Positions 43,210-50,355 of a DNA stretch of 64,000 nt are shown one piece after another. This DNA is from Streptomyces barringtoniae. GTDB lineage: Bacteria > Actinomycetota > Actinomycetes > Streptomycetales > Streptomycetaceae. The stretch lies in assembly GCF_020819595.1 (NCBI RefSeq), contig NZ_JAJHNP010000018.1, positions 1 to 64,000 of the forward strand, written 5' to 3'. The notes under the pieces were generated by a model. That model was not told where the DNA came from. It searched no databases and was given only the letters and a program-made list of their open reading frames with translations. Position 1 is the first letter of the stretch. Each line of letters opens with the position of its first letter. Position numbers and translations under genes: made by a program.

Positions 43210-44082
43210 GTGAGCGCAGTCTCGGGAACATCAGATGGACCCGGAGTGCCCGGAGTTCGCGGAGACGCGGGTGCCACCGATAATGATGGCGTCCAAGGGT
43301 TCAGCCAGAGTCCTGCCCGCGCAGCGGTAATCGGTGTGCACACAGGTGGTGGGGTGGGGGTCAAAGGGGATAGCCCGAACGGGGACGGCGTCCAAGGATT
43401 CACCACCGATGACAACCACTCCGGAGTAGTGGGAAGCCACACGGGTGTCGTGGGTGGCCCCATCAGTACCGGAACTGGCGTACTGAGCCAGAGCAACACC
43501 GGCGTGGGCGTCCACGCGACGAGCAATTTCGGTATTGGCCTGATCGCCAGTGGCGGGCACCGAGCTGCACGGTTCGACGGCAGCGTGGAAGTCAACAGCA
43601 CCCTGATCGGCCAGCAGATCAATGGAACAGAGGGAAGTTTCAGCGGAAATGTGTTTGGCAAGCAATTCGTCCCAAACGGAGCGGACCTTGCAGAGCACTT
43701 CGCGTCAGAAGGTAACTTCGAGCCGGGGACAGTTCTCGTCATCGGGGATAACGGTCTGCTGACCCCATGCGGCGCAGAGTACGATAGGCGCGCAACCGGG
43801 GTGGTTTCGGGTGCTGACGGCCTCGAGCCCGGAATCGTCATGGAGAGCAAGACCGAATCCGAACATCACGTCACGCTGGCGCTAGCAGGGCAGGTCTACG
43901 TTAAAGCTGACCCACGGTACGGGGCAATCACCCCTGGTGATCTACTAACCACTTCATCTACTCAGGGCTACGCAATGCGAGTAACGGACCACGGTCGTGC
44001 AGTCGGCGCCGTTCTCGGGAAGGCGTTGTCATCCCTGGACGGCGAACCGGGACTCCTTCGCATGCTGGTGAGGCCATCCTGA
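43210..44082 (+). CDS. Glycine-rich GV-G-S repeat protein with C-terminal beta domain
   Basis: 290 aa from GTG 43210, with GGGAGAC about 6 nt upstream. The N-terminal half repeats a short motif (GVQGFS, GVIGVH-like, GVGVKGDSPNGDGVQGF, GVVGSHTGV), as in beta-helical or fibre-like proteins. The C-terminal half includes ADLAEHFASEGNFEPGTVLVIG, YDRRATGVVSGADGLEPG, AGQVYVKADPRYG and PGDLLTTSSTQGYAMRV, a pattern I know from capsid decoration and phage-tail-related or secreted proteins of uncertain role. It may be structural cargo of the element. Confidence 0.65.
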   Translation: MSAVSGTSDGPGVPGVRGDAGATDNDGVQGFSQSPARAAVIGVHTGGGVGVKGDSPNGDGVQGFTTDDNHSGVVGSHTGVVGGPISTGTGVLSQSNTGVGVHATSNFGIGLIASGGHRAARFDGSVEVNSTLIGQQINGTEGSFSGNVFGKQFVPNGADLAEHFASEGNFEPGTVLVIGDNGLLTPCGAEYDRRATGVVSGADGLEPGIVMESKTESEHHVTLALAGQVYVKADPRYGAITPGDLLTTSSTQGYAMRVTDHGRAVGAVLGKALSSLDGEPGLLRMLVRPS

Positions 44083-44285
44083 GTTGCCCACCGCCATCTG
44101 CCTCGCTCTTCTCTTCATCTGGTCAGCAAGGTGATCCGAACGAAACGGCCTTCAGGGGATGATGCTGTCCGCGGAGAGTACCGGTTCCGCCCATGCAGCG
44201 AAGCCGAAGATCGGTCGCTGAGTAAGCCTCCCCCGCTGTCGTCATACAGAGTCCGACGCACCCTTCGGCCTCGACGCACCAGGTA

Positions 44286-44489
44286 TCACAGACCCTCTAC
44301 GTCGACGATCCCGCACTCGCCAGCGTCGAGGTCGACGGAAGCCTCGCCGACGCGGCTTACATTCCAACCCGCCTTCGCGGCGAGATGCATCCACACCTGG
44401 ATCGCTCGCTCGGGTTGCTCTGCGGAGAAGCCCGTCCCCACTCTCGCGATGATCTGCACCGGGTCAGCTCGCTCGCCAATGGCCATCAC
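44286..44489 (-). CDS. Small hypothetical protein, 67 aa
   Basis: GTG 44489 (or ATG 44486) to TGA 44286. The sequence VMAIGERADPVQIIARVGTG, then QPERAIQVWMHLAAKAGWNV, has gene-like composition but no recognisable family, and GAGAGAG upstream gives weak initiation support. It lies near the right end of the element on the opposite strand. Confidence 0.4.
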   Translation of the reverse strand: MMAIGERADPVQIIARVGTGFSAEQPERAIQVWMHLAAKAGWNVSRVGEASVDLDAGECGIVDVEGL

Positions 44490-44656
44490 AGTCTCTCTCG
44501 TCGGCAGGCGATCATGGCAGAGCCCTTAGCCCGGCCGACTCGCCGGGTCTTCGGGAAGCCTTTGCGGGGCGGCCCTAGTGGGTGCCACGAGGAAGGGGAT
44601 GGCCGGCGGGCGTGTGGCCCACACGCTCCTCACACGCGATTGGTGCGCAACAGCAA

Positions 44657-44695
44657 GAAAGAGCGGGAGACAGTGAGACTGTCTCCCGCTCTTTC
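44657..44695. terminator. Strong hairpin near the right end of the element
   Basis: A perfect 17-bp stem (44657-44673 with 44679-44695) around a 5-nt loop, rich in A/T at its base so it can end with U-tracts in either direction. Confidence 0.8.
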
Positions 44696-44745
44696 ATGTC
44701 GGCATCCGCCCTGGTCAGCGCTTGATTTTTGCTGATCCTGGGCGA

Positions 44746-44787
44746 GTGCCCCCGGCAGGATTCGAACCTGCGCACACGGCTCCGGAG
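44746..44787 (-). repeat. attachment-site repeat, copy 2 (3' half of tRNA-Arg(CCG))
   Basis: 42 bp identical to 35775-35816. The bases past 44787 do not complete a D arm or the acceptor 5' strand, so it is an attachment-type half, not a functional tRNA. Confidence 0.85.
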
Positions 44788-44919
44788 GGCCCTTCGGCTA
44801 GCAGAAGACGTGCTGGTCACAGAGCCAAAATCAGACTGCCAGGCTCACGTCGTCCACGAATGGTCCATGGCCTGGTGCCGATGCCTGCGCCAGGCCATGC
44901 GCTCAAACACAGTTCGGTC

Positions 44920-45129
44920 TCAGAGCAGGAACCAGTAGTTTCCGCCCGCGACCCCCACGGCCGCAGCCAGCAGCGTGAGGAAGGCCGGCGACACCGACAG
45001 AGACACGGACAGGTCGAAGTGCTTGCCGACGGACACGCGAATGTGGCGGAGGGTGGAAGCCGGGCGTCCCTGGAGACCGGCCTGGCCGTCCTGGCTCACA
45101 TTGACAGACGTGTCATGCTGGTAGTTCAT
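44920..45129 (-). CDS. Small protein with C-terminal membrane anchor, 69 aa
   Basis: ATG 45129 with AAGGGGG about 7 nt upstream. The N-terminus is polar (MNYQHDTSVNVSQDGQAGLQ), then RVSVGKHFDLSVSLSVSP, then a C-terminal membrane segment (AFLTLLAAAVGVAGGNYWFLL, about 49-69) that ends the protein. The tail-anchored design points to the cytoplasm as location of the N-domain. It lies beyond the repeat that ends the putative element. Function unknown. Confidence 0.65.
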   Translation of the reverse strand: MNYQHDTSVNVSQDGQAGLQGRPASTLRHIRVSVGKHFDLSVSLSVSPAFLTLLAAAVGVAGGNYWFLL

Positions 45130-45948
45130 AGGTAACCCCCTTCGTGGTGGGCGTCGCCGCTCTCGCGGCCTTGGAACCTGATGACGGCGACGCCCCCGCC
45201 CCCTCCTGCTTGTGCAGAAGAGGACAAAAAGGGGCCCCACCCTGGTAAGCCAGAGTGGGGCCCCTCAATGCTACTGAGACGGTAGCGAGTTACCGAGAGG
45301 TAGGTCAACTCCTCTTACTCGCAGCTAAGTTGCAGCCCCTTATCTGCGGCTGCGCGTCTCTGCGACGGACGCAAACGCCCGAAGATTCCTTCCCTATGAG
45401 AGGTGCATGACGACTTCTTCGTCCCGAAGCAACTTGGGTGGGGGAGGCGCCTAGGGGCGACGTGTTCTTCACCTGAACTGATGGTCCGCAGACCTCCGCG
45501 GTTGCCCACCGTTGTTCGTCGGCGCTGTCACGCAGTTGGCGTGTGTCCCGGATCCGCGTGGCGCGAACGGTGATCGTAACTGGACACCGTCCAACGCCTC
45601 TCGCAGCCCGGCTGTCGCCTACCCGGCGTCGTCGGAGGCCAAGGACTGCAGCGCGGCTTCGAAGGCCGCCTACCTTCCCCCCAGTGTGCCGGGATGGAGG
45701 CCGAGAACAGAGTCTGTGTCACTACAGGGCACATAGACGCCAGAAGGCACGCTTGCGAGGCCACATTGGGGTCCAGCAGCGAGAGGATTTCGCGGGTGGC
45801 CAGGGTGCGGTAGCTCGCCTCCGATCAGGGGCCCTGAGGCGTACACCGCGGGCGGCCGCTTGAGCGACGGGGCCTGTCCTGTGGAGGGCCTGAGCGAAGG
45901 CTATTCCGGTGAGGTTTCGTGCCATGCGTGGATGGCAGGCTGGGACCT
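45130..45948. other. Long gap between attachment repeat and preQ0 genes
   Basis: 819 bp. It has a minus-strand terminator hairpin (45231-45264) and several short frames without ribosome sites or known domains. It could hold decayed genes. Confidence 0.4.
45231..45264 (-). terminator. Minus-strand intrinsic terminator
   Basis: GGGGCCCCAC (45231-45240) pairs with GTGGGGCCCC (45255-45264), plus inner CTGG/CCAG. On the minus strand the stem is followed by TTTTT (complement of 45226-45230). It lies downstream of the transporter gene and may end its transcript. Confidence 0.75.
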
Positions 45949-46464
45949 TCAGGCGACAACGCGGTCACGGCGGCGCAGCAGCGCCAGGACTATGACGGCC
46001 GCGAGGGTCATCCACGTTTTGCCGAGGATTTGTCCAGGCAGGTAACTGAGGGAGCCGAAGGCAAGGTGGAGGAACAGGAGACTGTCGGCGAGAAGTCCGA
46101 CGGTGTTCGAGGCGAGTATCGCGACGAGTAGTCCTCGCTTGCGTAGGGGTTCGTAGACGACGAAGTCCATGGTTTCAGCGACGGCGAAAGCCACCGCTGA
46201 GGCAGTGGCGAGGCTGGGGTCGGCGAGGAGGTAGGAGAGGACGGTGCCGATGGCTATGGCGGCGAGGATGGCGCCCCGGCCGGTCGCCTCGCGTGCAAGG
46301 TCGCGCAGAACGAGCGCCAGGCCGACGAGGTAGACGCCGGCAGGTGCGACGTAACCGAGGCCGACGGGTACCGCGCCGAAGTGGGTGACGGCCAAGTTGG
46401 CGGCCGGGATAGTGGCGATGTAGGCGATGAGTGTGGCAATACCGGCAGGAGCGGGGGCCTTCAC
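45949..46464 (-). CDS. VUT-family queuosine-precursor transporter (YhhQ-like)
   Basis: 171 aa from GTG 46464, with about six membrane segments: IATLIAYIATIPAANLAV, YVAPAGVYLVGLALVLRDLAREATG (the conserved loop with RD), AILAAIAIGTVLSYLLA, ASAVAFAVAETMDFVVYEPL, ILASNTVGLLADSLLFL. This family imports preQ0, preQ1 or queuine for tRNA queuosine in bacteria lacking the pathway. Here it follows the preQ0 biosynthesis genes, so it may supply precursor from outside when needed or, less likely, export. It lies 403 bp downstream of folE2 and could share its transcript. Confidence 0.85.
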   Translation of the reverse strand: MKAPAPAGIATLIAYIATIPAANLAVTHFGAVPVGLGYVAPAGVYLVGLALVLRDLAREATGRGAILAAIAIGTVLSYLLADPSLATASAVAFAVAETMDFVVYEPLRKRGLLVAILASNTVGLLADSLLFLHLAFGSLSYLPGQILGKTWMTLAAVIVLALLRRRDRVVA

Positions 46465-46867
46465 GATCTACTTTCTGTCTAGGCGGTGGGTTGCTGCGCT
46501 CGGCTCCAGCGGCGGACGGGCGGTGGGGCGAACGTGCAGACAGTACAGCGCACGGCACTGACATCCTTAAGGCGTCGGTCCGTGCTGCAGTGCTGGGACA
46601 GGTGCCTGGTTCCGGGGTGTGCAAGGAACGCGTGGATCAGGCGGCGATGCCGCGCTGAGGGACTCGGATGGGTCTCTCGACGGCGGGCGCGCCAGACAGC
46701 GTCGCGGGTGTCGGCCCGCTGTACGGGCCGTGGGGCGCGTGCATAGCAGCCAGTGGACGCCTGTCGCGAACTCGGGCGGAACCATGCGCCTCTCCGCGGC
46801 AGGAACGGCGTGGGGAAGGGGATGGCATCCCCCCGTTCCGGCCTGAGGCGCGGGCGAGGACGTGGGT
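46465..46867. other. Gap between folE2 and the transporter gene
   Basis: 403 bp. I looked for a preQ1-type riboswitch and found no match to its pseudoknot or AAAAAACTA-like tail. Short minus-strand frames have no support. Confidence 0.4.
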
Positions 46868-47641
46868 TCAGTCGGAGTAGGTCAGGTTGGCGATGGCGTC
46901 GTGGCTGTGAATACTTTCCAGGTTCTTCGCCCGGATCGCGTGATTCAGACCCATTTCGCGGCATGCGAGGCTTATGTCACGAATAATGTCTTCTACGAAG
47001 ACGGGATGGTCGTAGGCCTGCATGGTGACGACACGTTCGTCGGGCCGCTTGATGAGGGGCAGGACGGGGGCGGAACCGGCGCTGCGCAGCAGGTCGACGA
47101 TTTCATGAATCGCCAGGGGGTAGGGCGCGTCGGTGGTCCCGGAGATTGTGAGGGTGATCTCGCTGCGCTGGTTGTGGGCGCCGTAGTCGGAGATGGCCTT
47201 GGAGCACGGGCACAGGCTGGTGACGTCGGTGGTCACCGTGGTGGCGACGGTGCAGGTGTCAGCGGTGATGCGGCCGGTAATGGTGACGTCGTGGGTTTGC
47301 CACGACTGTCGCTTACTGGCGGGTGCGGTCACAGTCGTGGCGATGGGCAGGGACAGCGTCAGCGCCAGGGTGGGGGCTTCAAGCAGTTCGAGCCCTCGTT
47401 TGAGGGCGATGGGCAACTCCTGCGGGGCGAGGGTGGCCACTTCCTCGTGCACCAGAGCGATCATGCGGCTCATGTGGGTGCCGCGCCGGTCGGCTTGCAG
47501 GCCGACGGTGACGCTGATGTCGGCGATGCCGTTCTGGCGCGTGTGGCCGTCATCGAACGTGACGGGGTAGCGCAGGCCGCTGATCCCTACTTCGTCGATG
47601 GCGATGCCGCGGGAGTCGGCCTCGTTTTGGATGTCGTGCAT
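46868..47641 (-). CDS. folE2: GTP cyclohydrolase IB (FolE2)
   Basis: 257 aa from ATG 47641. Signature sequences are NGIADISVTVGLQADRRGTHMSR, the catalytic Cys motif VTSLCPCSKAISDYGAHNQRS (about 140-160), SEITLTISG and EDIIRDISLACREMG. It converts GTP to 7,8-dihydroneopterin triphosphate, the first step to preQ0 (and folate). Unlike FolE-IA it can use metals other than Zn. It stands 4 bp after queD, in the operon queC-queE-queD-folE2. A second FolE is probably present for folate. Confidence 0.95.
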   Translation of the reverse strand: MHDIQNEADSRGIAIDEVGISGLRYPVTFDDGHTRQNGIADISVTVGLQADRRGTHMSRMIALVHEEVATLAPQELPIALKRGLELLEAPTLALTLSLPIATTVTAPASKRQSWQTHDVTITGRITADTCTVATTVTTDVTSLCPCSKAISDYGAHNQRSEITLTISGTTDAPYPLAIHEIVDLLRSAGSAPVLPLIKRPDERVVTMQAYDHPVFVEDIIRDISLACREMGLNHAIRAKNLESIHSHDAIANLTYSD

Positions 47642-47645
47642 GCTG

Positions 47646-48002
47646 CTACTCGCCTCGGTAGGTGCAACCGGAGGTGCAGGTCTCGCGCACGGTGATCGCT
47701 GACAGGGCGGGGAGTTCGGCGATCATCCGGTCCCAGATCCAGCGGGCCAGGTTCTCGCTGGTGGGGTTTTCCAAGCCTTCGATGTCGTTCAGGTAGTAAT
47801 GGTCTAGTTGTGCGTCGATGGGCTCGAATGCACGCTTGACGTCGCCGAAGTCCATTACCCAGCCTGCTTCCGCATCCACTGGCGCTTCGACGTGCACGGT
47901 GATCTTGTAGGAGTGGCCATGGAGGCGGGCGCACTTGTGTCCTTCGGGGACACGTGGCAGGCGGTGGGCTGCTTCGAAGGTGAACTCGCGAAAGATTTCC
48001 AT
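47646..48002 (-). CDS. queD: 6-carboxy-5,6,7,8-tetrahydropterin synthase (QueD)
   Basis: 118 aa from ATG 48002, overlapping the queE stop by 1 nt. It has the QueD zinc and active-site motifs FEAAHRL (His), GHKCARLHGHSYKI (catalytic Cys and two His), VMDFGDVK and the C-terminal ETCTSGCTYRG. It turns dihydroneopterin triphosphate into 6-carboxy-tetrahydropterin, step two of the preQ0 pathway. Confidence 0.96.
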   Translation of the reverse strand: MEIFREFTFEAAHRLPRVPEGHKCARLHGHSYKITVHVEAPVDAEAGWVMDFGDVKRAFEPIDAQLDHYYLNDIEGLENPTSENLARWIWDRMIAELPALSAITVRETCTSGCTYRGE

Positions 48003-48637
48003 TACTGAATTCCCAGATACTTGTGCGTCTGGAGGGAAAGTGTCCAGCGCGGGTTCTTCATGCAGTACTCGACGGCGGCGCGAGTGTGGGCCTCGCGATG
48101 AGCGTCGTCCAGGGGTTGCAGTCTGAAGTGGCGGAAGTTGAGGTCTTCGAACTGGGCGGGGTCGCCGCCGGCCTGGGGATAGACCAGCTTGAGTTCGTCG
48201 CCGTGAGTGAGGACCAGTGTGGAGCCGAGCTTGGGGCTTACGCACAGCCAGTCGATACCCCGGGGTGCCGGGCGGGTGCCGTTGGTTTCCACTGCGACTT
48301 CGAAGCCGCGGTCGTGAAGGGCGTTGATGGCGTCCTCGTCCAGCTGCAGTAGGGGTTCTCCTCCAGTACACACCACGAACCGGTGTGCGCGATCGGTAGT
48401 GGGCCAGGCAGCCTCCACGGCGGCGGCCAGGTCGTCGGCGGTGGTGAAGCGGCCGCCGCCTTCGCCGTCGGTGCCGACAAAGTCGGTGTCGCAGAACTGG
48501 CAGATGGCGCGGGCGCGGTCGCGTTCCCGGCCGGTCCACAGGTTGCAGCGCGAGAAGCGGCAGAAAACTGCAGGGCGTCCTGCGTGACTGCCTTCCCCTT
48601 GGAGGGTGTAGAAGATTTCCTTGATCAGGTACGTCAT
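48002..48637 (-). CDS. queE: 7-carboxy-7-deazaguanine synthase (QueE), radical SAM
   Basis: 211 aa from ATG 48637, 2 nt after the queC stop. The cluster-binding Cys motif is the extended form SRCNLWTGRERDRARAICQFCDTD, with CGGEP-like VVCTGGEPLLQ for SAM binding and GRHFRL-like end. It contracts the pterin ring to 7-carboxy-7-deazaguanine, using a [4Fe-4S] cluster, SAM and Mg. Length and motif spacing match the QueE group with a 14-residue insertion between the first two Cys. Confidence 0.96.
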   Translation of the reverse strand: MTYLIKEIFYTLQGEGSHAGRPAVFCRFSRCNLWTGRERDRARAICQFCDTDFVGTDGEGGGRFTTADDLAAAVEAAWPTTDRAHRFVVCTGGEPLLQLDEDAINALHDRGFEVAVETNGTRPAPRGIDWLCVSPKLGSTLVLTHGDELKLVYPQAGGDPAQFEDLNFRHFRLQPLDDAHREAHTRAAVEYCMKNPRWTLSLQTHKYLGIQ

Positions 48638-48639
48638 GC

Positions 48640-49335
48640 TCAGGCGCTCTGGTACTGGACCGGGTCCTTCACGCCGGCCTCGGCGAAGCCTTTCAGGCGC
48701 AGCAGGCACGTCTCGCACTTGCCGCAGGCCTGTCCCTGCTCGTCGGGGTCGTAGCAGGAGGAGGTGAGGGAGTAGTCCACCCCCAGGCGCAGGCCCTCGC
48801 GGACGATGTCGGCCTTGGACAGTGTCATCAGGGGGGAGTGCAGTGTGATCTTGGAGGTGCCTTCGATGCCGGCTCGGGTGGCCAGATTGGCCATGGTGGC
48901 AAAGGCCTCCATGTACTCGGGGCGGCAGTCGGGGTAGCCGCTGTAGTCCACGGCCGTGACCCCGGTGAAGATGTCGCTGGCGCCGACGGTCTCGGCGAAG
49001 GCGAGCGCGAACGACAGGAAGATCGTGTTGCGGGCCGGCACATACGTGATCGGTACTCCGGACTGGGGCGTGTCCTGAAGCGACTCGTGCTTGGGCACCT
49101 CAATGTCGGCGGTCAGGGCAGAGCCGCCGAAGACCCGCAGATCGATGTCGGCGATGACGTGCCGGGCCACCCCCTGTGCCTGGGCGACCCGCTGGGCTGC
49201 CTCCAGTTCGATGGAGTGGCGCTGACCGTAGCGGAAGCTGAGAGCGTAGGGAGTGAATCCCTGGTCCTTGGCGATGGCCAGCACCGTGGTCGAGTCCAGG
49301 CCGCCGCTCAGCAACACGATCGCGGGACGGTCCAT
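48640..49335 (-). CDS. queC: 7-cyano-7-deazaguanine (preQ0) synthase (QueC)
   Basis: 231 aa from ATG 49335, with AAGGGAG 8 nt upstream. It has the PP-loop VLLSGGLDSTTVLAIA, GQRHSIEL, PARNTIFLSFALAFAE and the zinc Cys set SCYDPDEQGQACGKCETCLLR. It consumes ATP and ammonia to make preQ0 from the QueE product. It is the first gene of the minus-strand preQ0 operon and is divergent from the dpd genes, so supply of the base and its use in DNA share a control region. Confidence 0.96.
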   Translation of the reverse strand: MDRPAIVLLSGGLDSTTVLAIAKDQGFTPYALSFRYGQRHSIELEAAQRVAQAQGVARHVIADIDLRVFGGSALTADIEVPKHESLQDTPQSGVPITYVPARNTIFLSFALAFAETVGASDIFTGVTAVDYSGYPDCRPEYMEAFATMANLATRAGIEGTSKITLHSPLMTLSKADIVREGLRLGVDYSLTSSCYDPDEQGQACGKCETCLLRLKGFAEAGVKDPVQYQSA

Positions 49336-49363
49336 GCTGTCACTCCCTTGTCTGATGTCCAGT

Positions 49364-49419
49364 TGCCTCACTTGAGGCAGATGAAGCCTACCCCGGTAAC
49401 TACCGGCTACAGTAACTAC
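49364..49419. promoter_or_regulatory. Shared control region of preQ0 and dpd operons
   Basis: The inverted repeat TGCCTCA-ct-TGAGGCA (49364-49379) and two direct GTAACTAC repeats (49396-49403, 49412-49419; 16 bp apart) lie in the 123-bp gap between divergent operons. GTAACTAC-type repeats resemble GntR-regulator sites in actinomycete integrative elements. Confidence 0.5.
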
Positions 49420-49458
49420 GACAACAGACGAGTTAATGAAGCCAGAGGTCGAACCGCA

Positions 49459-50355
49459 GTGAACGAGTTGCCCATCGTGGTCACGTGCACGGACCGGAAG
49501 GCCTCACCGCCCGTGGCCGCCCTGCGGGCCCGCGATCTACCTGCTGCGGACCTGTCCGAAAAGGCCGCGGAGTGGGAACGCCGCCTCCGCACCGCTTCCG
49601 AGGGGCGGGTGGAGTTGGCGCATCTCTACCAAGGGGACCAGTGGAGGCGTGCTCAAGCTCTAGCGGCCGCTGCGACCCACGCCGGGTTCGCCCCTAGCCT
49701 GTATGTGGCCTCGGCCGGCCTCGGCCTGCGATCAGTCTCCAGTCTCGCCCCTTCCTACGCGGCCACTTTCATGCCCCGACACGCAGATTCCGTGGCTTCC
49801 TCCACCTCTCAGGCGGCCGACTGGTGGGATCATCTGCAGCGCATGGATGAAAGTCGTAACTTGTCCAAGATTGCGGCTTCTGTCGGGCGAATTCTTGTGG
49901 TGCTGTCCGAGACGTATGCCCAGGCCATGCACCGCGACCTGCTCGCCCTGGCGGCCAGCGGAGCGGACGTGGTTCTCATCGGAGGTGCCTGCGACCTGGA
50001 CGGCGTGCTGCGCATTCCCGCCAACGCCGCCCTGCGCAACGCCTTGGGCGGCACCCTCACCAGCCTCAACGCCCGCATGGCGGCCGCCTGGCTGCAGCGC
50101 TGCACACCCGGCCACCTCATTTCCCCTGCCGCCAAAGAGCGTTGGAGGACCTGGGTCGACCAGGCGGTCTGCCCAGAACGCTACGCCCGCACCCCGATGT
50201 CGAACGACGAAGTGATCGCCTTCATCACAGACATGAAACGCCGCTACCCAGGCGCGTCCCGCACGCGCCTACTACGCCTACTGAGAGACAAGGGGATGGC
50301 CTGCGAACAAAAGCGCTTCGCAGGACTGTACTCGTCAACGATTGGCCAACGATGA
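49459..50355 (+). CDS. YaaA/DUF6884-like protein, candidate DpdC
   Basis: 298 aa from GTG 49459 (AGAGG about 10 nt upstream). The N-terminal part is like the YaaA/DUF6884 group: ELPIVVTCTDRKASPP, LAHLYQGDQWRRAQALAAAA, LYVASAGLGLRSVSSLAPSYAATF, ILVVLSETYAQAMHRDL and GGACDLDGVLRIP. The C-terminal 60 residues (NDEVIAFITDMKRRYPGASR onward) look like a small helix-turn-helix or DNA-contact module. In known dpd clusters DpdC, described as a DUF328/YaaA-type protein, converts preQ0 in DNA to amido-deazaguanine; position and fold make it the candidate here. It overlaps the next gene by 4 nt (ATGA). I keep the function tentative. Confidence 0.7.
   Translation: MNELPIVVTCTDRKASPPVAALRARDLPAADLSEKAAEWERRLRTASEGRVELAHLYQGDQWRRAQALAAAATHAGFAPSLYVASAGLGLRSVSSLAPSYAATFMPRHADSVASSTSQAADWWDHLQRMDESRNLSKIAASVGRILVVLSETYAQAMHRDLLALAASGADVVLIGGACDLDGVLRIPANAALRNALGGTLTSLNARMAAAWLQRCTPGHLISPAAKERWRTWVDQAVCPERYARTPMSNDEVIAFITDMKRRYPGASRTRLLRLLRDKGMACEQKRFAGLYSSTIGQR

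Larger units (their letters stand above)
35775..44787. mobile_element. Putative integrated element bounded by tRNA-Arg repeats
   Basis: The interval between 42-bp direct repeats of a tRNA 3' half (about 9 kb) has the structure left by site-specific integration. It encodes a STAND-TPR ATPase, a two-gene nuclease-like unit, a glycine-repeat protein and a small ORF, and no intact integrase. The cargo is typical of defence or satellite islands. Integration probably relied on an integrase now lost or encoded by a neighbouring element. Confidence 0.65.

Noticed and set aside
45512..45925. Several 60-110 residue ORFs in the gap before the transporter gene
   Set aside because: None has a ribosome site or recognised motif; they overlap each other on both strands.
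46465..46867. preQ1 riboswitch upstream of the transporter gene
   Set aside because: No preQ1-I or -II pseudoknot signature was visible by eye on the minus strand; only a covariance-model search could exclude a diverged form.
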